Source: JBOFFC01 sp051648405 (GTDB taxonomy: Bacteria; Planctomycetota; Planctomycetia; Pirellulales; Lacipirellulaceae). From it: a stretch of DNA of 64,000 bases. The notes beneath the pieces are model-generated. The model did no database searches. It was not told the origin of the DNA and worked only from the letters and a program-made list of their open reading frames with translations. A program made the position numbers and the translations under genes. Where the stretch lies: NCBI GenBank assembly GCA_051648405.1, contig JBOFFC010000029.1:10673-74672 (forward strand), written 5' to 3'. Of the stretch, positions 1-7,966 are shown in pieces; position 1 is the stretch's first letter, and every line of letters begins with the position of its first letter.

Positions 1-237
1 GGCCGCCGGCTGCGGCAGACGTTCGATTCGACGATGACCTGCTGCGTCCTCTACACGCCGGGCCACCGCGAGGCGATCTGCCTCGAACCCTACACGTGCA
101 CTCCCAACCCGTTCGCGATGGACGCGGCAGGAGTCGCGAGCGGGCTGCGCGTGCTCGCCCCGGGCGAAGTCTACCGCACGACGATCACGCTCCAAGCGAG
201 CACGCTGTCGAACGACACGCCCGACGAGATGGCCTGA
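1..237 (+). CDS. aldose 1-epimerase-like protein, C-terminal fragment
   Basis: The reading frame is open from the first base, so the gene starts before the window; 78 C-terminal residues are visible. The segments LEPYTCTPNPFAMD and GLRVLAPGEVYRTTITL resemble the end of the GalM/mutarotase fold, where a glutamate in an EP-type motif acts in sugar ring opening and a final 'LxPGExxxxxxxI' strand closes the beta-sandwich. A cytoplasmic sugar epimerase is therefore likely, but the substrate cannot be read from this piece. It converges on the minus-strand cytochrome-like gene that ends at 286. Confidence 0.6.
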   Translation, partial: GRRLRQTFDSTMTCCVLYTPGHREAICLEPYTCTPNPFAMDAAGVASGLRVLAPGEVYRTTITLQASTLSNDTPDEMA

Positions 238-285
238 GAGCAAATCCCCCTCCCCGGCGAGCGGAGGAGGGGGGAAGGGCGGCCT

Positions 286-693
286 TCACTCGGCCGCGGG
301 TTCCTTCGGCTCGGGTTCCATCTTGAGGGCCTCGAGCTCGCCGCCGGGGAGCTTGCCGTCGGCGATGATCTCGCCCCAGGTGGGGGCCCCTTCGGTCTCC
401 GGCTTGGACGATTCGGCGGCGACCGTCGCCAGCGCGGCGACGATTTTCTCGACGTCCTTCTTGTCACGCTTGCCGACGTGGGCGTGCAGCGCCTCGCCGT
501 AAGCGTTGCGGTTCTTCTTCGACTTCATCCCCTGGTGGCAACTGAGGCACTTGGCCTCTTTCGCCACGGCGGTGAACGCAGAGTCGGTCCCGTCGGCGTA
601 CTTCAGCAGGTACTGCTTCTGAAACTCGGGGAACGCCTCCGCGGGGGCGACAAAGGAGGCGACGACGGCGAGGGCGATCAGGGCGCGGAGCAT
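286..693 (-). CDS. small exported c-type cytochrome-like protein (copy 1)
   Basis: A 135-residue protein with an N-terminal signal peptide (hydrophobic core ALIALAVVASFVAP, cleavage near AEA-FPEF) and a single heme-binding motif CLSCH at about residues 50-54, followed by QGMKSKKNRNAYGEAL. A monoheme c-type cytochrome or cytochrome-like periplasmic protein is inferred; no distal methionine ligand can be assigned with certainty. The C-terminus is a Pro/Glu/Lys-rich tail. The next gene upstream (816-1223) encodes a protein of identical length with the same plan, so the pair looks like a tandem duplication. Redox partner unknown. Confidence 0.75.
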   Translation of the reverse strand: MLRALIALAVVASFVAPAEAFPEFQKQYLLKYADGTDSAFTAVAKEAKCLSCHQGMKSKKNRNAYGEALHAHVGKRDKKDVEKIVAALATVAAESSKPETEGAPTWGEIIADGKLPGGELEALKMEPEPKEPAAE

Positions 694-815
694 CAGATTT
701 CTCGGCGTGGTGTGGTGTTGTGCAGCAGGCGTTTAGAAGGGGCCGGCGACCCGTTAGCTGCCGAGCGACGCCGGCGTAGTTTACTCGGACGTCAACCGGG
801 GGGCCAAGCGGCGCC

Positions 816-1223
816 CTACTCGGATTTCGGCGGCTCTTTCTTCGAGTCCACGAGCGACCCCCCCGGCAGCTCGCCCCGGGCCATCAGGGCGCCGAACGTG
901 GGGGAGCCGGGTTCGTCGGCGACCGACTGTTGGTCGGCGACCAGCTTCAGGGCCGCGACGATCGCCTTCTTGTCCTTCTTGTGCTTCTCTTGGATGTGAA
1001 CCCCCAGGGCGTCGCCGTAGGCGTTGTTGTTCTTGCGGTCCTTCCCCTGGTGGCACGCGTTGCACTTGGCGCGGCGCGCGAGTTTGCGGAATTCCTTGTC
1101 CTCGCCCCCCGCGTGGAGCTTTTGGAACTCCTTCTGGAACTCGGTGAACGCCCCCGCGGGACGAGCGCTACATAAGACGGCCGAAAAGGCGACGACGAGC
1201 AGCAGGGCGAAGCGGTTGATCAC
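816..1223 (-). CDS. small exported c-type cytochrome-like protein (copy 2)
   Basis: I place the start at the GTG at 1223, because this begins directly at the signal peptide (VINRFALLLVVAF, cleavage near AGA-FTEF) and gives 135 residues, exactly the length of the neighbouring paralogue at 286-693; longer frames would run into the tRNA gene. The mature protein keeps the shared plan: FTEFQKEF start, heme motif CNACH, QGKDRKNNNAYGDALG, and a closing GELPGG segment. Periplasmic electron transfer is inferred from the heme motif only. It is co-directional with copy 1, 122 bases apart. Confidence 0.72.
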   Translation of the reverse strand: MINRFALLLVVAFSAVLCSARPAGAFTEFQKEFQKLHAGGEDKEFRKLARRAKCNACHQGKDRKNNNAYGDALGVHIQEKHKKDKKAIVAALKLVADQQSVADEPGSPTFGALMARGELPGGSLVDSKKEPPKSE

Positions 1224-1310
1224 GTTGAGGCACAGAGTTGCGAGGTTGCGACGTTGCCAGCGGGGTCGTGTGACGCCACGTTCGGAAACAAGGGACGAAT
1301 CCGTGAAACG

Positions 1311-1381
1311 GCCAATGACCAAGCCCCAATGACCAAAGCAGCCCACCCAGGGTCCTTGGTCATCGGAGCTTGGCCATTGGC
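1311..1381. repeat. inverted pair of a short intergenic repeat (family A)
   Basis: Left arm 1311-1336 (starts GCCAATGACCAAGCCCC) and right arm 1356-1381, read in reverse complement, agree at 23 of 26 positions, separated by 19 bases. The arms are themselves built from a repeated word (CAATGACCAA). The element lies between a cytochrome-like gene and tRNA-Leu. Its role is unknown; it could form a stem-loop. Confidence 0.7.
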
Positions 1382-1394
1382 GCTCGTTTCCGGA

Positions 1395-1476
1395 TGGGGA
1401 CGACAGGAATTGAACCTGCACTCCCGAAGGAACTGGAACCTAAATCCAGCGCGTCTGCCAGTTTCGCCACGTCCCC
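1395..1476 (-). tRNA. tRNA-Leu (anticodon UAG)
   Basis: The reverse strand folds into a full class II tRNA: acceptor stem GGGGACG/CGTCCCC with discriminator A, a D arm with AACTGGCAGACG, an anticodon arm whose 7-base loop TTTAGGT carries TAG, a variable arm around TTCCTTCGGGAG, and a T arm with GGTTCAATTCC. Leucine identity fits the anticodon, the long variable arm and the A73 discriminator. The 3' CCA is not encoded. Length is 82 nt. Confidence 0.95.
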
Positions 1477-1540
1477 GGCGATGTAGGGCTAGTATACCCC
1501 ACCGCCGGAGGCGAGACGAGCGCGCCTTAGGCCGTTGCAA

Positions 1541-2881
1541 CTAGACGACCTGCGTCACCCCAGGCACCGGGACCGGGTAGCGGCCATCGGCGTCGGGGGT
1601 CACGGGGGGGGTGGCGTCGAAGGCGTAGACCTGCTCGGGGGTCGTGAGGCTCAGGTTCGAGGCGAGCGCCTCGTCCCAGCCGATCGCGCGCCCCGAGTAG
1701 GTCGCCATCCGCCCCAGGATCGCCGTCATCGTGCTGTGGGCCCCGACCCCCGTCTCGTTGTACGGGGCGTTGTCGCGGATCGCCTTTTGCAGGTCGATGT
1801 GCTCCTGCACGTAACCGGCCGGCTTGGGGCCCTTGTGCCGCCAGATGGCCTTGCCATCGGCGCCAAGAATTCGACCGGCGCCGACGTGGCACGAGCCCTT
1901 CGACCCGTGCGCGTGCTCGTCTACCGAGCTCCAGCAGCCCGCCATGTGGCGGCACTGGCTCATCATTGTCGAGCCGTCGGGGTAGGTGAACTCGACCGCG
2001 TGGTGGTCGAAGATCTGCCCGTGGTCGCGCCCCTTGCGGACCTCGCGGCCCCCCATGCCGTTGGCCTTCACCGGGACGGCGTTCTTGACCCAGTTCGAGA
2101 CGTCGAGGTTGTGGATGTGCTGCTCGACGATGTGGTCGCCGCACAGCCAGTTGAAGTAGTACCAATTGCGCATCTGGTACTCCATCTCCGACTGCTGCGG
2201 CTCGCGATTGCGGACCCACAGTCCTTCCTGGTTCCAGTAGGTGCGGGTCAGCAGGATGTCGCCGATCGCCCCGTCCTGGAGCCGCTTGACGGTTTCCTGG
2301 TAGTGCGATTCGTGGCGACGCTGCAGGCCGACCCCCACCGCCAGCCGCTTCTCCTGCGCCTTCTTGCCGGCCTCGAGCACGCGGCGGATGCCAGGGGCAT
2401 CGACCGCCACGGGCTTCTCCATGAAGACGTGCTTCCCGGATTCGACGGCCGCCTCGAAGTGCCGCGGGCGGAAGCCGGGGGGTGTGGCGAGGATCACCAG
2501 GTCGCAGTCGCTTTCGAGCACCTGCTTGTAGGCGTCGAAGCCGACGAACTGCCGCTCCTTCGGGACGTCCACTCGCCCCGGATGCTCTTCGGCAAGGATC
2601 CGCTCCGCTTCTTCGACGCGGTCGGCGAAGGCGTCGGACAGCGCGACGATCGCCACGTCGGCGCCCGCCTTCAGCGCGTCGCTCGCTGCGCCACGGCCGC
2701 GGCCCCCGCAACCGATGACACCCACACGCAAGCGGTGGTCGCCCGAAGCGTGCGCGGCGCGGGCGGTCGGCAGACCCGCCGCCAAGACTCCCCCGGTAAC
2801 GGCGGCGGCCGCCAGAAACTCACGACGCGACGAACCGACGGCTTGGCACCCCGGTTCCCCCTCACGCGATGGCTGCGACAT
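1541..2881 (-). CDS. Gfo/Idh/MocA-family oxidoreductase with Tat signal
   Basis: A 446-residue protein. The N-terminus carries a twin-arginine signal (SRREFLAAAA at about residues 18-27, then a hydrophobic stretch ending near ARA), so export in folded form to the periplasm is predicted. The Rossmann dinucleotide motif VGVIGCGGRGRGA follows at about residue 52, and the family signature EKP (FMEKPVAVD) lies near residue 155. Members oxidise or reduce sugars and cyclitols with NAD(P). Planctomycetes carry many exported copies linked to polysaccharide breakdown; the substrate here cannot be deduced. It is the last gene of a minus-strand run but is 152 bases from the vWA gene upstream. Confidence 0.88.
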   Translation of the reverse strand: MSQPSREGEPGCQAVGSSRREFLAAAAVTGGVLAAGLPTARAAHASGDHRLRVGVIGCGGRGRGAASDALKAGADVAIVALSDAFADRVEEAERILAEEHPGRVDVPKERQFVGFDAYKQVLESDCDLVILATPPGFRPRHFEAAVESGKHVFMEKPVAVDAPGIRRVLEAGKKAQEKRLAVGVGLQRRHESHYQETVKRLQDGAIGDILLTRTYWNQEGLWVRNREPQQSEMEYQMRNWYYFNWLCGDHIVEQHIHNLDVSNWVKNAVPVKANGMGGREVRKGRDHGQIFDHHAVEFTYPDGSTMMSQCRHMAGCWSSVDEHAHGSKGSCHVGAGRILGADGKAIWRHKGPKPAGYVQEHIDLQKAIRDNAPYNETGVGAHSTMTAILGRMATYSGRAIGWDEALASNLSLTTPEQVYAFDATPPVTPDADGRYPVPVPGVTQVV

Positions 2882-3033
2882 GATCGCTGCACTCCTTACG
2901 AGTTGATCGAGAGCGATCGCAGCAGCTCGACGATGCCGCCGCGATCAACGGAAATGAGACGCGTTGGGGGAGAGACGGCAGATTACCCACCGGAACGCCG
3001 CCGAGCAACCGAAACCCGGCTCCCGCCCGGGCG

Positions 3034-5130
3034 TCAGGCGGCGATTCGGCGGTGGTAGACCCACCACTCGGCCACCACCAGGCAGAGGGCGGCGACCAGC
3101 AACGGCTTCCAGGCGTCCACCCGCACCGTCGCTCCTGCTTCGCTCGCCGCTACCAGCAGGTCCCCCAGCCGCAACGGGGCCGCCGTGCCGGCCTCCTCGT
3201 CGGCGCCGTCGCCAGGCCCCGCGGCGGCTTGCCGGACGTCGCTCTCCTGCGGGTCGAACAGGTTCACCGCGACCCGTCGATCGGCGGCGCCCCCCTCGGC
3301 GATGCGGTAAACGCCCGTCGCGTCGGTCGAGCGGAGCACGAACGGGTCGGGCGCCCGCCTCGCGAGCCGCTCGGCGGCGCCGCTGGGGAGCGTCACGTCG
3401 AGGTCCGTCGTGCTCGGGGCGATGGGCGACAGCTCGACCACCTCCCCCGGCCGGACGGCGCTCGACTCGGCCGAGCTCCGCGCCGCGAATTGCTCGAGCA
3501 CGTTGAGCCAGAACGTTGGGAAGCTGTGGCGGTTGATCCAGTCCGTGTTGCGCTGCACGCGGCCGTCTTGCTCGACGAGGATCGCGAAGCCGATCACCAG
3601 GTCGCGGAACGCGTCGCGTGGGGCGATGCTGACAATCGGACCTTCGGCCGCATCGACCAGCGTTCGTCCCCCCGCCGGGGGAGGGACGACCAGCGATTCG
3701 ACGACGTCGAAGTTCCCGAGCTCGACGCTCGCGAGCAGAGGATCGACGCGGCTCCAGTCGATGATCCGCGGGGCGACGACCGTCGGCGACTTTGTCGCAC
3801 GTTCGCGCCACGCCGCGCTCGGCGGAAGCACGCCGACGTACACCGCGTTTGCGCGGGGAGCCCCCTTGGGGGCCACCCGGTCGTAGATCACCACGTCGTA
3901 CCCCTCGACCTTCGACGCGTCGTCGGCCGCGTCGGCGGCGAGCGTCGCGACCTCCGCGAGGAGTTTCGCACGCGCCGTCGTCAGCGCTTGCTCGAGCGCC
4001 ACGTTGCCGGGCGTCACCAGGAGCGCCTTGCCGCGTCGAAGCGGGTTGATCGCGGCGTACGCCACGTCATCGACCGACAGCTTGTCGCCGGCCGCGGCGA
4101 GCGTCCCCTTCGAAAGCCGCGCTTCGAGCGTTCCCGGAGAGGGCTCGCCGATCGGGAAGGCGATCCCCGCCGCCGAGTCCGCCGCGACCGTCAGTCGTTG
4201 TGCGTCGAGCAGCGCCCCGTCGAGCCGCAGCTCGACGACCGCATCGACCGACTTCGCCGTGTAGTTGGCGACCTCGACGTACGCCGTGCGACGCGTCGTC
4301 CCCTCGATGGCGCGGGTCTCGAGCGCCGTGACGGCCAGGTTCGGCGTGTCGGCGCGCCCCATCGGCAGGTAGACGACCTCGAGGCCGCCGGCGGCGAACT
4401 CCTCGGTCGGGGCGAACCGCCCGTCGCTCAGCAGGACGGCGGTGGCCGTGACCCGCTGCGCGTCGCCCGCGGTGGCGGCGGGTTTGGGCGGCGCTTTAGG
4501 GTCCGGCTGCCCCGCGGCGTCGATTGCGGGCCCCGTATCGGCGCGTCGCTTGCTCTGGCCGGTGGTCGCGAGTCCCTCGACGAGCTCCAGGGCGCCGCGC
4601 ACGTCGGTCCGGCGGGCCGACGGCTCGATCGAGGCGATCGCCTCGCGCAGTCGGCGACGGTTGTCGGTCAGCTCCTGGACGACGCGCGCCTTGTCGTGGA
4701 ACGCCACCACCATCGCCGACGCGCCGCTGGGGAGCTGCTCGACGAGCTCGGTCGCGCGGGCCTTCGCCGCGGCGAGCCGTGTGACGCCGGCGGGTCCGTC
4801 GGTCGCCTGCATGCTCGCCGAGTGATCGATCACCAGCGCCACGCGCTCGCCGGCGAGCTGCTGGCCCTGCCACCCGGGGCGGAGCAGGGCCAGCATCGCC
4901 AACCCCACGACGAGCAGTTGCAGCAACAAGAGCACGCTCCGGCGCAGCCGCTGCCAGAGGCTGTTGACGCGCAGGTCCTCGATCGCCCGCGACCAGAGCA
5001 GCGTGCTGGGGACCTCCAGTGGCGCGCGCTTGAGCTTCAAGAAGTAGAGCGCAAAGATCGCCGGTGGCACGCAGGCGAGCAGCGCCCACGCGGCCGGCGA
5101 CAACGCGCTGCGGAAGAGTTGCTCGGTCAT
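3034..5130 (-). CDS. BatA-type membrane protein with vWA domain
   Basis: I chose the ATG at 5130 (MTEQLFRSALSP), which starts just before the first membrane segment; 698 residues. Order: BatA-type N-terminal region with two membrane helices (about residues 12-32 and 58-78, the second LLLLQLLVVGLAMLALL), a vWA domain with the metal-site motif DHSASM at about 95, a long Ig-like/GATase-like middle part, and a C-terminal helix (PLLVAALCLVVAEW). The family pairs with MoxR ATPases and DUF58 proteins in envelope-associated complexes, and all three occur here in order moxR, DUF58, vWA. The exact substrate is unknown in this phylum. Confidence 0.85.
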   Translation of the reverse strand: MTEQLFRSALSPAAWALLACVPPAIFALYFLKLKRAPLEVPSTLLWSRAIEDLRVNSLWQRLRRSVLLLLQLLVVGLAMLALLRPGWQGQQLAGERVALVIDHSASMQATDGPAGVTRLAAAKARATELVEQLPSGASAMVVAFHDKARVVQELTDNRRRLREAIASIEPSARRTDVRGALELVEGLATTGQSKRRADTGPAIDAAGQPDPKAPPKPAATAGDAQRVTATAVLLSDGRFAPTEEFAAGGLEVVYLPMGRADTPNLAVTALETRAIEGTTRRTAYVEVANYTAKSVDAVVELRLDGALLDAQRLTVAADSAAGIAFPIGEPSPGTLEARLSKGTLAAAGDKLSVDDVAYAAINPLRRGKALLVTPGNVALEQALTTARAKLLAEVATLAADAADDASKVEGYDVVIYDRVAPKGAPRANAVYVGVLPPSAAWRERATKSPTVVAPRIIDWSRVDPLLASVELGNFDVVESLVVPPPAGGRTLVDAAEGPIVSIAPRDAFRDLVIGFAILVEQDGRVQRNTDWINRHSFPTFWLNVLEQFAARSSAESSAVRPGEVVELSPIAPSTTDLDVTLPSGAAERLARRAPDPFVLRSTDATGVYRIAEGGAADRRVAVNLFDPQESDVRQAAAGPGDGADEEAGTAAPLRLGDLLVAASEAGATVRVDAWKPLLVAALCLVVAEWWVYHRRIAA

Positions 5131-5160
5131 CGCGACTCTCTTGCGGGAGCGACGTAAGCT

Positions 5161-5321
5161 AACCGCCACGACGCCACGAGCGCCAAGGACGCCACGGGGT
5201 TGATTGCGCGACGGAGTCGATCCGCTACAGGAAGCTCTTTGGTTGGGCATCGCACAAGGAGAGGAGCCAAGCGTAGCAAACGGCTCTTGGCGTCCTTGGC
5301 GCTCGTGGCGTCGTGGCGGTT
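5161..5321. repeat. inverted pair of intergenic repeat (family B), copy 1
   Basis: The arm at 5161-5194 (starting AACCGCCACGACGCC) is matched base for base over 34 positions by the reverse complement of 5287-5321, with about 92 bases between. The pair fills the gap between the vWA gene and the DUF58 gene. A second pair of the same family lies on the other side of the DUF58 gene (6281-6544). Confidence 0.9.
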
Positions 5322-5335
5322 CCCGTCCGTACGTC

Positions 5336-6211
5336 TCATCCCACGAGCCCCCGCTTCCTAAAAGCGCGAGTGACGAGGTCCTCGACCGGGTCGTCGCTGC
5401 GGGCTAGCAAGTGGGTCATGCCGCGCTTGCCGCAGAACTCCTGGGCGCCGGCGGTGAACGCGCCGACGGTCCGCTTGTAGCGCGCGAGGAGCGCGCCGCT
5501 GACGGTCACCTCGGCCGCGTCACCGTCTTCGCAGTCCACGAGCCGCAGGTCGCCGACCACCGCCGGGTCGAGCTCCTCGGGGCTCAGCACTTGGAGGACG
5601 TACGCATCGACGCGCTGCGCTACGAGGTAGCGTAGCGCTTGCTCGTACCCCTGCTTGTCGAGGAGGTCGCTCATCAGCACCACCACTCCTTTGCCCCGCG
5701 CGTTCAGGCAGAACCGCCGCACCCCTTCGGCGAGGTCCGTCGATTCCTCGGGCGCCAGGCCGCCGAGGAACTCCACCAACCGCGGCACGCTCACCCGGCC
5801 CCGCAGCGGCGGCGACTGCTTCCCCGCGAGCGTGTGGACGCGTACCCGGTCCCCCCGCGCGAGCCCCAAGAAGCCCAGCGCTGAGGCAACACGCTTCGCG
5901 AACTCGAGCTTCGTCGGCTCGCCAAAGCCCATCGACGGCGACGCATCGACCAGCAACGCGAGCTGCAAGTCTTCTTCCTCGAGGAACAGCTTGACGATCA
6001 GCCGGTCGAGCCGCGCGTACAGGTTCCAGTCGAGCGCCCGCAGGTCGTCGCCGGGGACGTAATTGCGGAAGTCGGCGAACTCGACGCTCTGCCCCTTGCG
6101 GTGCGACCGGCGCTCCCCCTTCATCCGCCCGCGAAACACCTTGCGCGTGACGAGCTCGAGTCGCTCGAGGCGAGTAACAAGGTCGGCGGGCAGGAGGTCG
6201 GTGGTGGGCAT
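5336..6211 (-). CDS. DUF58 domain protein
   Basis: A 291-residue protein starting at the ATG at 6211 (MPTTDLLPADL); a TTG directly upstream is less likely. The DUF58 signature GDDLRALDWNLYARLD is at about residues 53-68, followed by a vWA-like fold beginning ALLVDASPSMG, in which the DxSxS metal site is intact. DUF58 proteins form a functional set with MoxR ATPases and membrane vWA proteins, here the genes on either side. No signal peptide or membrane helix is visible, so it should be cytoplasmic. Confidence 0.9.
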   Translation of the reverse strand: MPTTDLLPADLVTRLERLELVTRKVFRGRMKGERRSHRKGQSVEFADFRNYVPGDDLRALDWNLYARLDRLIVKLFLEEEDLQLALLVDASPSMGFGEPTKLEFAKRVASALGFLGLARGDRVRVHTLAGKQSPPLRGRVSVPRLVEFLGGLAPEESTDLAEGVRRFCLNARGKGVVVLMSDLLDKQGYEQALRYLVAQRVDAYVLQVLSPEELDPAVVGDLRLVDCEDGDAAEVTVSGALLARYKRTVGAFTAGAQEFCGKRGMTHLLARSDDPVEDLVTRAFRKRGLVG

Positions 6212-6280
6212 CAAGGTCCCAGGGAAGTCAGAGCCGCGACCGTCAAGGGAGCGTCCGGCGACGACGCTTTACGGAAAGCT

Positions 6281-6544
6281 AACCGCCACGACGCCACGAG
6301 CGCCAAGGACGCCAAGAAGTCGCTCGCTGCGCTCGAATCGTCTGTCAACGCGCATTTTTCGCGGGGAGTTCTGGAGAGAGTTTATTGATGATTGCGCGGA
6401 CAAAGAACCGCTGCGGCGACGTTTTCCGCCCGTGGGCCGGGCTTCCGTTGGTCGCCCTCGGTTCATTGGCCGCGCGAAGGTCAATAGATGGTGCCGTGTG
6501 TTGGACCTCGTCGCGAACTTGGCGCTCGTGGCGTCTTGGCGGTT
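6281..6544. repeat. inverted pair of intergenic repeat (family B), copy 2, in a 349-base gap
   Basis: The arm at 6281-6315 is identical over 35 bases to the reverse complement of the arm at 5287-5321. The opposite arm, 6519-6544, is a 26-base shortened version with one change. Both left arms of this family are preceded by AAGCT. The pair occupies most of the otherwise gene-free gap 6212-6560 between the DUF58 gene and moxR; I see nothing coding there. Confidence 0.88.
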
Positions 6545-6560
6545 CCCCTCGTCGCATTCT

Positions 6561-7577
<1,017 letters not shown>

Positions 7578-7586
7578 TGGGGAGAC

Positions 7587-7608
7587 GCTAGAGGTTAGAG
7601 GTTAGAGA
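7587..7608. repeat. short purine/pyrimidine word repeat upstream of moxR (family C)
   Basis: GCTAGAGGTTAGAGGTTAGAG lies just upstream of the moxR start codon (minus strand). The same words (AACCTCT, CTCGCCTCT, ATCTAACC) recur at 38375-38442, 56857-56890 and 57005-57037, each time within a few bases to tens of bases of a gene start. Confidence 0.55.
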
Positions 7609-7701
7609 CGTTGTCGAGCCGCGCCCGAAGGAAGCAGAGCTCGTCGAGAACGCGCCCGAAAACCGTTGAACTCACTCCGGACGCGAGCCTATACTCGTTA
7701 C

Positions 7702-7929
7702 ATGCACTCGACCATTCAATCGCTGCTCCGGCGCCGCCCGTTCTGCTCGTTCGAGGTCCGGATGTCCAACGGCGATGCCCATCAGGTGCGACACCCGGAG
7801 ATGGCCTTCTTGCTCAAGTCGAACGTCATCTTTGGCAGCCCCGACTCGGACGAGTTCGCGTTCGTTTCTCTGTTGCACGTCGTGGAAGTCAAGGCGATCG
7901 AATCATCGTCGTCGGCCGACGACGCGTGA
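7702..7929 (+). CDS. small conserved planctomycete-type hypothetical protein
   Basis: A 75-residue protein starting at the ATG at 7702 (MHSTIQSLLRRRPF). It follows a pattern I know from many planctomycete small proteins: an N-terminal 'LLRRxPFxxFxVRMSNG' helix-strand, then VRHPEMAFLLKSN and a final strand FVSLLHVVEV. No catalytic residues or membrane segments are visible and no function is established. It is divergent from moxR and convergent on the large vWA gene that ends at 7967, so it interrupts the minus-strand vWA cluster. Confidence 0.75.
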   Translation: MHSTIQSLLRRRPFCSFEVRMSNGDAHQVRHPEMAFLLKSNVIFGSPDSDEFAFVSLLHVVEVKAIESSSSADDA

Positions 7930-7966
7930 CGCGCTCGCGGATCGACTGTCTGGTTGGCGTCGCCGG

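Noticed and set aside
1224..1421. N-terminal extension of the second cytochrome-like gene to a start inside the tRNA
   Set aside because: It would overlap the tRNA-Leu gene and the family A repeat and would place the signal peptide 66 residues inside; the GTG at 1223 gives the same length as the paralogue.
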